Below are positions 7,301 to 11,392 of a stretch of DNA of 11,392 bases, one piece after another (position 1 is the stretch's first letter; each line of letters opens with the position of its first letter). The notes beneath the pieces were generated by a model, which was given only the letters and a program-made list of their open reading frames with translations, had not been told where the DNA came from and ran no database searches. This DNA comes from Syntrophaceae bacterium UBA4059 (GTDB lineage: Bacteria > Desulfobacterota > Syntrophia > Syntrophales > Smithellaceae), in the NCBI GenBank assembly GCA_002382045.1, contig DFZJ01000218.1, positions 1-11,392 of the forward strand, given 5' to 3'. A program made the position numbers and the translations under genes.

Positions 7301-8633
7301 GCTTTAAATTAATAATCAGGGCGGAAATTAATTTTTTCGTCCAGCGCGGCTTCATGGCGATAATCTCCAGCCAGGCGCGGATGGTTCGAATATGTTCGGG
7401 ATTGACCTGCACCTGCCAGTCAGCGGTCGAACCCTGAATTTCGGGATACTCAAATCCGTAGGCAATCAGCTCGTCAATGAATGTTTCCACCAGCGGGTGC
7501 GCGTTTTGCGCGAAAACCTCCCGGGCCGCCGTCACAATACAGTCGATGCTCGCGCCGCGGAATTCATTTCGCGCCGTGTTTTTTTTCAGAAAACCGAAAA
7601 TCCTGCGGACAAAGTCATCCAGATTTTCCTTTTTTTCTTCCTGAAAAACAAGCTTCAACGAATAATTGATTTCCCGCATGGCGCTGACATGGATATCCCT
7701 CAAGCCCGGAGCAGACATGACGCCGAAGAGAAAATCCAGTTTAACCAGGTGACGACTATGATAGGCTTCGGATTTCTCCAGCGCGTCCGCCACATGCAGG
7801 TAGCCGTCGATGATCTGGAAATAATCCGGCAGAGCCAGAAAGTCCCCGATACGCGCCCCCGCCTTCTCGCCTTCCCGCGGGCGAAGCGCTTCGAGTTCCA
7901 TGATCAGTTTGCGGAAACGGTGATGACTGAGCGGCTGGATTAATTCCAGATAGGTATTCTCGTCCAGCGGCGCGTCGGCCTTGCGCTCGGCAATAAGCCA
8001 CAAGGCGGGATCGGGCTGGCCGAGCCAGAAGACGTACGTCGCCCGAAACATCCTGTAGAGCAGAGCGTCAAAGTCCGGGGAGGAGATATTCACCTTCTTT
8101 TCCTGGGCCACCCGGATAATTCTCTTCAGATAGGATGAGCTTTTCTTGAACAGCGCCGATTCCCCGTCGGCAATCGTCATAAAAGAGGTGATCAAGCCCG
8201 GAAACAGCGACAGATTTCTTTCCAGAAATTCATTGCTCTGCATGATAATCGCATCCGCGTAATCAAACAGATAATGAATGGCGCTGTCTTTCACGTCTTC
8301 GGACGCGGCTGATTTCAGGACATCAAAGTAAATCGTCAGGAGAATGGATAAAGCGGCCAATCCCTCGGGATGATTGTTATAAATATGAAAATCGCCAATG
8401 GAGATGGACTTGAGTTCTTTCAGGACATAGTCCCAGTTGACATAAGGATGATTAAGTTCCGTCAAAAGCTCGCGCGTTTTTTTCTGCAGACCATAGTGGT
8501 CCTTGACGATCTGCAAAAGCGGCGCGTACTGGCCGGGAATCCGGACATCCGCCGCCGTTCTTTCCAGATTGACTTTCAGTGCCGATGAAACCCATCGATT
8601 CTTCTGCTCGACCGGTTTTGATTCCGTTGTCAT
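4395..8633 (-). CDS. PPDK/PEP-synthase-like dikinase with ~900-aa N-terminal extension and no PEP-binding barrel
   Basis: A 1412-residue cytosolic protein. Residues 1 to ~910 are mostly helical and match no family I recognise, with a striking patch at about 692-709 (YHKRHIAAGIPSMYGTYH). From ~915 comes a PPDK_N ATP-grasp domain: LGNKGYFLKKM and GFPVPPGFIITTE, LSVRSGATVSLPGMM (~990-1005), QAMVFGN then SGVIFTRDP (~1140-1160), and LLQTRD (~1255). The C-terminal swivel domain carries GGATSHAAV, whose histidine H1345 is the expected phospho-carrier. The protein stops 67 residues later, so the PEP/pyruvate TIM barrel of PPDK and PEP synthase is absent. It therefore probably transfers the ATP beta-phosphate through H1345 to another acceptor, as rifampin phosphotransferase and glucan dikinases do; the acceptor is unknown. 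Motifs and histidine are intact. The ATG at 8633 has AAAGGG at 8643-8648. Pipelines may name it pyruvate phosphate dikinase or PEP synthase, which would be misleading. Confidence 0.9.
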   Translation of the reverse strand: MTTESKPVEQKNRWVSSALKVNLERTAADVRIPGQYAPLLQIVKDHYGLQKKTRELLTELNHPYVNWDYVLKELKSISIGDFHIYNNHPEGLAALSILLTIYFDVLKSAASEDVKDSAIHYLFDYADAIIMQSNEFLERNLSLFPGLITSFMTIADGESALFKKSSSYLKRIIRVAQEKKVNISSPDFDALLYRMFRATYVFWLGQPDPALWLIAERKADAPLDENTYLELIQPLSHHRFRKLIMELEALRPREGEKAGARIGDFLALPDYFQIIDGYLHVADALEKSEAYHSRHLVKLDFLFGVMSAPGLRDIHVSAMREINYSLKLVFQEEKKENLDDFVRRIFGFLKKNTARNEFRGASIDCIVTAAREVFAQNAHPLVETFIDELIAYGFEYPEIQGSTADWQVQVNPEHIRTIRAWLEIIAMKPRWTKKLISALIINLKLGGIFIRDTDLIHREISRLLNTDIAPAYNLIKQLLRLFPVYFSEIGAEGELRDITTRVDELSFRNDRLVDFFRKQSHVESNSLLVEFTEDIFRYWFSGDKQYLRKHIPDEVFDQVTPSGKYFDGMHQAFVQLLTKGNKDPRKFLEWEKARIAREIQQIRDISEVDQERVSLMIRIYQLIHKKYYPQYFDLLKDLESVNAFARQDLLSLKRALASKNYYRSLTVILKFLSILKARILSGKKTPSFENIYHKRHIAAGIPSMYGTYHEEKFDALGLTLRLEALGGMLFEELIKSLNLKFITKRTIIKIHTYLWRYLAALELEGISTEGLVARVKYITSALPIKQFSVDQYIDIFRFISKSIQDVIRDYYIDAHSVNLPIIVRQIRPLPDQPDLEGEPRKPDELVYQQSENFLRGMISSAFGLQVLDNFVHAVIKTLNAELEKFKDNKRILNLLMDYNPELAVSSIYGKSTSLDNQILLGNKGYFLKKMVSFGFPVPPGFIITTEVFRGYDAVYGYKYIFSDLAARVNKEIRALERRTGRKFGDRNNPLLLSVRSGATVSLPGMMRSFLNVGINGSIAESLGAKKDFQWAAWDSYRRFLQTWGMFQGLSRDFFDAIMDGFKQKHGVERKIQFSPDLMKTIALAYKKGILDRGIPLSDDPMRQLRHAILHVFDSWYSEQAKIYRHQMHLSDEWGTAVIVQAMVFGNFHERSGSGVIFTRDPKSVSSDVTLYGDFIFGVQGDDIVSGLVETFPVSERQRIAEHRNTGISLEATFPAIYSELVKIAEIMIYEKGLNHQEIEFTFEGPGKDQLFLLQTRDMDQTKTKSLRRFKDTPSLQASMLGTGVGVSGGALCGRAVYSEGDIKHFRKTEPKTSLILVRPDTVPDDVGVLLQVEGLLTAKGGATSHAAVTIPQLGKVGVVGLSKLKVYEADGYAALEGHTIKTGDFICIDGWSGTLYLGKHERETDKYYSITL

Positions 8634-8655
8634 ATGGCATAACCCTTTATCCTAG

Positions 8656-8683
8656 ATTAAACAGAATTCAGACCGCATTTCAA
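8656..8683 (-). promoter_or_regulatory. Sigma70-like promoter candidate for the dikinase gene
   Basis: On the minus strand TTGAAA (8678-8683) and TTTAAT (8656-8661) are separated by 16 bp, each matching the consensus at 5 of 6 positions. The predicted transcript start is near 8649, which leaves a very short leader that begins almost at the AAAGGG ribosome-binding site of the dikinase. This is the best promoter match in the window but is unproven. Confidence 0.42.
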
Positions 8684-8713
8684 GACCGGAATTTCTAAAA
8701 AGCCCCAGCCCAA

Positions 8714-8812
8714 TCAGAACGATTCTGGCAACAGCCATTTTCGGGTTGTGGGCAAAAAAACCGCCAAGGTGGTGACGCTCTGAAAAATATTCATGACAGC
8801 ATCCCACGTCAT
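8714..8812 (-). CDS. Possible small protein or leader peptide, 32 aa
   Basis: This ORF is too short for routine calling. It starts with ATG at 8812 preceded by a perfect AAGGAG (8820-8825) at 7 nt spacing, the best ribosome-binding site in the spacer. It encodes MTWDAVMNIFQSVTTLAVFL followed by PTTRKWLLPESF and a TGA. The middle is hydrophobic (residues ~5-20) and the tail is basic and tryptophan-containing, so a membrane-associated peptide is conceivable. After the TGA the same frame stays open for another 18 codons (LGWGFLEIPVLKCGLNSV) to a TAA, so it may instead be the remnant of a slightly longer gene. It lies 80 bp upstream of the dikinase on the same strand and could be its leader ORF. 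A run of seven T inside it is a potential slippage site. I do not recognise a family. Confidence 0.35.
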   Translation of the reverse strand: MTWDAVMNIFQSVTTLAVFLPTTRKWLLPESF

Positions 8813-8819
8813 CTTTGGT

Positions 8820-8825
8820 CTCCTT
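8820..8825 (-). promoter_or_regulatory. Consensus Shine-Dalgarno AAGGAG for the 32-aa ORF
   Basis: AAGGAG read on the minus strand, 7 nt before the ATG at 8812. It has no larger gene to serve, which is the main reason for taking the short ORF seriously. Confidence 0.4.
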
Positions 8826-9006
8826 GCAAAATTCAGAGCATCATTGTTATCAAGCGGGTTTTCAAACTGTTTTCTATTAGTAACATGTTGTTTTTTATGA
8901 AGTCAAACGTTCTTTCACGCAATGGCCGTCAAAACGAAAGATGAATCTATCGGAATGCCCCGTCTTTTGTCCTTGAGCTTGACCGGAGGGGGTGATTGGT
9001 ATATGC

Positions 9007-9023
9007 ATCCTTTCAGAAAGGGT
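9007..9023 (+). promoter_or_regulatory. Small hairpin over the MoxR ribosome-binding site
   Basis: The bases ATCCTTT-CAG-AAAGGGT can form a 7-bp stem (one T-G wobble) with a 3-nt loop. The right arm contains AAAGGG (9017-9022), the only Shine-Dalgarno-like sequence before the ATG at 9033. If formed in mRNA it would mask that site. Short stems of this size are common by chance. Confidence 0.3.
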
Positions 9024-9032
9024 TGTGTTTTT

Positions 9033-9941
9033 ATGGCATATAAAAGTGTGAATGATGTTCAAGAAAGACTGGAGCAGGCAGGCTACATCCCTTCACGGGA
9101 AATAGCCACCGTGATTTTCCTGGCCCAGGCAACGCAGAAACCCGTTTTGATTGAAGGACCGGCAGGTGTCGGCAAAACGGAACTGGCCAAAGCGGTCGCC
9201 CGCAGCCTGGATCGCGAATTGATTCGCCTCCAATGTTACGAAGGCCTGGACGAAGCCAAAGCCCTTTATGAATGGGAATACGCCAAGCAACTGCTTTACA
9301 CGCAGATGGTGAAGGATAGAATCAACGACATTATCAGCTCCACGGCAACGCTCGCCCAGGCAGTCGACCAGATTGCGGCCCAGGAAGACGCTTTTTTTTC
9401 CGACCGCTTCATCCAGCCGCGTCCGCTCCTGCAGGCCATCAGCTCGGAAAAACCCGTTGTGCTGCTGCTCGACGAAGTGGACAAGTCCGATCCGGAATTT
9501 GAAGCCTTTCTTCTGGAACTGCTTTCCGATTTTCAGGTTTCCATCCCCGAGTTGGGAACACGCAAAGCTATCAAGATTCCGTTCGTTCTGCTGACTTCCA
9601 ACAACTACCGGGATATGAGCGACGCGCTTAAACGCCGCTGCGTTCATCTGTATATTGATTATCCGGCGCGCGACACGGAGATCGCCATTGTCCGCCTGAA
9701 AATTCCGGACATTGAGGAAAGCCTTTGCGCCGTTCTGGTGGATGCTATCCGCAAAATCCGCACACTGGATCTGAAAAAAAGCCCCAGCATTTCAGAAACA
9801 CTCGACTGGGCGCAATCGCTTCTGGCGCTGCAAATCCATGAGCTCTCGCCCGAAGTGGTTTCCGAAACACTCAACGTCATCTGCAAATATCAGATCGATA
9901 TGGAAAAAGTGCGTAAGAACATGAATCGGGTTGTCACTTGA
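9033..9941 (+). CDS. MoxR-family AAA+ ATPase (CoxD-like)
   Basis: This 302-residue ATPase is of the MoxR class, which remodels or activates partner proteins together with a VWA-domain protein, for example in maturation of CO dehydrogenase by CoxD/CoxE. Walker A is GPAGVGKT (42-49), Walker B LLLDEVD (144-150), sensor 1 LLTSNN (186-191), the arginine-finger region LKRRC (199-203), and a sensor-2-like segment SPSISETLDW (250-259). All key residues are present and no membrane segment is seen. The start is uncertain. The ATG at 9033 gives the usual family N terminus (YKSVNDVQERLEQAGYI) but has only AAAGGG at 10 nt spacing. An in-frame ATG at 9003 has a stronger site (GGAGG and GGTGAT within 8985-8996) and would add MHPFRKGCVF. 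The frame stays open to an ATG at 8922. The next gene begins 10 bp after the stop, so the two are an operon. Confidence 0.92.
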   Translation: MAYKSVNDVQERLEQAGYIPSREIATVIFLAQATQKPVLIEGPAGVGKTELAKAVARSLDRELIRLQCYEGLDEAKALYEWEYAKQLLYTQMVKDRINDIISSTATLAQAVDQIAAQEDAFFSDRFIQPRPLLQAISSEKPVVLLLDEVDKSDPEFEAFLLELLSDFQVSIPELGTRKAIKIPFVLLTSNNYRDMSDALKRRCVHLYIDYPARDTEIAIVRLKIPDIEESLCAVLVDAIRKIRTLDLKKSPSISETLDWAQSLLALQIHELSPEVVSETLNVICKYQIDMEKVRKNMNRVVT

Positions 9942-9951
9942 CAGGTGATCT

Positions 9952-11337
9952 ATGGTCAAACTGATTCAGCAATTTGCATCCTGCTGCCGGGCGGCGGGAC
10001 TGCGCATCTCCACGTCGGAGGTTCTCGACAGTCTCCAGCAACTGAAGCTGATCGACCCGACCGACGAGCTGCAATTCCAGTCGCTCCTTCGCGCCAACTA
10101 TGCCAAGAGCCTGCGGGATTTGCAGCATTTTGACCGCCTCTACCATCTCTTCTTTCATGAAATGCGCGTGGACATGGGCGACATGGAACAAGCCGCCCAA
10201 TGGACCGATCAAATCAGAAAGGCGGCAGAGCTGCTCAAACAAAAGCCCCATGATAATCCCGTTTACGATACCGTGCTGGACTTTATGGCCGGAAACCCCA
10301 TGCCCCTGCTCGCGGAAATGCGCCGGATTCAAATGGAACAGGATGATCAGCCGTCGCCTGTCCGGTTCAATTTCGGACCGCTGGCCAGCCGCTTTAATGT
10401 ATTAATGCAAATTACCGCCGCCTCAAAAGCGGCCTCCCGGCTCATCGAGGATAATTATTTTAAAGTCGGACCGCAAACCCTCCGGAACCTGCAAGCTCAT
10501 TTTGATGAGCGGCTGAATGCCGCACGATCCATTTTAATGTATGAGCCGCGCCCCGGCGATCAAGGCACCCGCAAAGTCAAAACCTATGAACAGCGGATGA
10601 AGGATCTGGGAGAAAAATCCTTTTCGTCTTTTACGCATGAGGAAGTGGAAGAAATGCGGGAGGCCGTCGACAAACTGGTGCGTAAATTGAAGAACATCGT
10701 CAGCCGCCGTTTTGCCGTGCGGGACAGGGGAAACCTGGACGTAAAAAAAACACTCCGGGCATCAGCCAAATATAACGGCGTTCCCATTGACATCCAGTAT
10801 CGCCGGAAAATGTTGCGCAAAAGCCGGATTGTGACACTGTGCGATGTTTCCGGCTCCGTCTGGGCGGCGGCCCGCTTCATGCTCAACCTTCTTTTTTCCC
10901 TTCAGGATTGTTTTGATAAAGTGAACAGTTTTGTTTTTATCGACCAGTTGACGGACGTCACCCCCATCTTTGAAGAGCACGAAATTTCCGAGGCCATCCG
11001 CATCATCATGGAAGCGTCTGACATTCATTATGATGCGCCGACGGATTACGGCGAAACCCTGCGTCACTTTAAAAGAGACTACATGGATCTTCTGACCAAA
11101 AAGACAACGCTCATCATCGTCGGCGACGCCCGCTCCAACTACATGCACGCGGAGGATGCCATTCTGGGGCAAATGCGGGACCGCTGCCGCCGGGTGATCT
11201 GGCTCAACCCCGAGCCGGAAAACCTCTGGGGCACGGGAGACAGCGAGATCATGGCCTATACGCATCACTGCCACGAAGTCCGCCCCTGCCGGAACGTCAA
11301 CCAGCTCGTCGCCTTTATTGAAGAGCTGGTTCTGTAG
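9952..11337 (+). CDS. VWA-domain protein, CoxE-like partner of the MoxR ATPase
   Basis: The protein (461 aa) has a helical N-terminal region, a charged helical stretch at about 205-245 (EQRMKDLGEKSF, HEEVEEMREAVDKLVRK), and a C-terminal VWA domain from ~285. The metal-ion-dependent adhesion site is intact: DVSGS (D298, S300, S302), T364 in PTDYGETL, and D392 in IVGDARSN. It belongs to the CoxE-like family (PF05762). Such proteins bind a substrate through the Mg2+ site and present it to the MoxR ATPase. Neither a signal peptide nor a membrane segment is visible, so the pair acts in the cytosol. The ATG at 9952 follows AGGTGATC (9943-9950), 10 bp after the MoxR stop. No CO dehydrogenase, nitric-oxide or methanol-dehydrogenase genes are in the window, so the client is unknown; the divergent dikinase is a candidate by position only. 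Confidence 0.92.
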   Translation: MVKLIQQFASCCRAAGLRISTSEVLDSLQQLKLIDPTDELQFQSLLRANYAKSLRDLQHFDRLYHLFFHEMRVDMGDMEQAAQWTDQIRKAAELLKQKPHDNPVYDTVLDFMAGNPMPLLAEMRRIQMEQDDQPSPVRFNFGPLASRFNVLMQITAASKAASRLIEDNYFKVGPQTLRNLQAHFDERLNAARSILMYEPRPGDQGTRKVKTYEQRMKDLGEKSFSSFTHEEVEEMREAVDKLVRKLKNIVSRRFAVRDRGNLDVKKTLRASAKYNGVPIDIQYRRKMLRKSRIVTLCDVSGSVWAAARFMLNLLFSLQDCFDKVNSFVFIDQLTDVTPIFEEHEISEAIRIIMEASDIHYDAPTDYGETLRHFKRDYMDLLTKKTTLIIVGDARSNYMHAEDAILGQMRDRCRRVIWLNPEPENLWGTGDSEIMAYTHHCHEVRPCRNVNQLVAFIEELVL

Positions 11338-11347
11338 GGGAAAGGTC

Positions 11348-11368
11348 ACAGGGAAATGACACAGGGAA
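11348..11368 (+). repeat. Short tandem-like direct repeat after the VWA gene
   Basis: ACAGGGAA occurs at 11348-11355 and again at 11361-11368, a 13-bp period, just downstream of the VWA stop codon and just before or across the possible start of the next gene. It may be chance. Confidence 0.3.
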
Positions 11369-11392
11369 CAGGCCGAATGAAAATCGAAAGCA
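11356..11392 (+). CDS. Possible start of a further gene in the operon (cut by the right edge)
   Basis: An ATG at 11356 (MTQGTGRMKIES) and an in-frame ATG at 11377 (MKIES) lie 18 and 39 bp after the VWA stop, with an open frame to the window end. AAAGG at 11341-11345 precedes the first at 10 nt and AGG at 11370-11372 the second at 4 nt; neither is strong. Only 5-12 codons are visible, so no function can be given and the gene itself is uncertain. Confidence 0.3.
   Translation, partial: MTQGTGRMKIES

Larger units (their letters stand above)
8634..9032. other. Divergent intergenic spacer between dikinase and MoxR genes
   Basis: About 400 bp lie between the dikinase start and the likely MoxR start. 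The leftward half contains a 32-codon ORF with a strong ribosome-binding site and a promoter candidate for the dikinase. The rightward half contains no strong promoter; TTGACC at 8979-8984 with TATATG at 9000-9005 (15-bp spacing) is the best I find. Just before the MoxR gene are a G-rich Shine-Dalgarno-like run (8985-8996) and a small hairpin (9007-9023). I looked for a sigma54 site and found none with correct spacing. Confidence 0.6.

Noticed and set aside
4395..8633. Naming the large protein PEP synthase or pyruvate phosphate dikinase (ppsA/ppdK)
   Set aside because: The PEP/pyruvate-binding barrel is absent and the N-terminal two thirds are unrelated, so neither reaction is supported.
8452..8640. 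62-codon minus-strand frame overlapping the dikinase start
   Set aside because: Shadow of the dikinase coding sequence in another frame; its ATG at 8640 falls inside the dikinase leader and the translation is low-complexity out-of-frame sequence.
8749..8773. Minus-strand CCACC-TT-GGCGG followed by seven T as a terminator
   Set aside because: The loop is too small and the stem has a central mismatch; no leftward gene other than the small ORF lies upstream of it.
8815..8829. Sigma54-type promoter (TTTGGTCTCCTTGCAA)
   Set aside because: The GG and GC elements are 7 nt apart instead of the required 10.
8885..8944. Short plus-strand ORF (MLFFMKSNVLSRNGRQNER) before the MoxR gene
   Set aside because: No ribosome-binding site and no recognisable pattern.

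Overview
The window is about 11.4 kb of roughly 50% GC bacterial DNA. The gene content (a PAS-GGDEF regulator, a CoxD/CoxE-like MoxR-VWA pair, a giant PPDK-like dikinase and a cyclase-family hydrolase) and the sequence style suggest an anaerobic Desulfobacterota (deltaproteobacterial, Syntrophales-like) genome. That assignment is inference; no rRNA or marker gene is present. There are no tRNA or rRNA genes, CRISPR arrays or insertion sequences that I can see.

Layout, left to right: (1) Bases 1-1334 hold the C-terminal 443 codons of a DUF499-family P-loop ATPase that enters from beyond the left edge. This family is linked to DUF1156 methylase-type phage-defence loci, so the left edge is probably the end of a defence island. 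(2) Bases 1403-2988 are a compact leftward operon of three genes: a 132-aa protein of unknown function, a 129-aa single-pass membrane protein, and a cyclase/kynurenine-formamidase-like metal hydrolase with an intact HGTTHVDAPWH motif. (3) A 412-bp AT-rich divergent spacer carries weak promoter candidates. (4) Bases 3401-4390 encode a soluble PAS-GGDEF diguanylate cyclase with intact GGDEF and I-site residues. (5) It converges, with only 4 bp between stop codons, on a 1412-aa leftward protein (4395-8633). That protein has a PPDK-type ATP-grasp domain and a phosphohistidine swivel domain at its C terminus, a ~900-residue uncharacterised N-terminal region, and no PEP/pyruvate TIM barrel. (6) A ~400-bp divergent spacer holds a 32-codon ORF with a perfect Shine-Dalgarno, plus a promoter candidate for the dikinase. 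(7) Rightward, a MoxR-family AAA+ ATPase (9033-9941) and a CoxE-like VWA protein (9952-11337) form a tight operon, possibly followed by another gene that is cut off.

The most interesting unit is the right half: a giant dikinase of unknown acceptor, divergently transcribed from a MoxR-VWA remodelling pair. MoxR and VWA proteins normally work together as an ATPase and its substrate-presenting adaptor. A functional link to the dikinase is suggested only by position and would need conservation across genomes to be believed. Convergent gene ends have no clear terminators.
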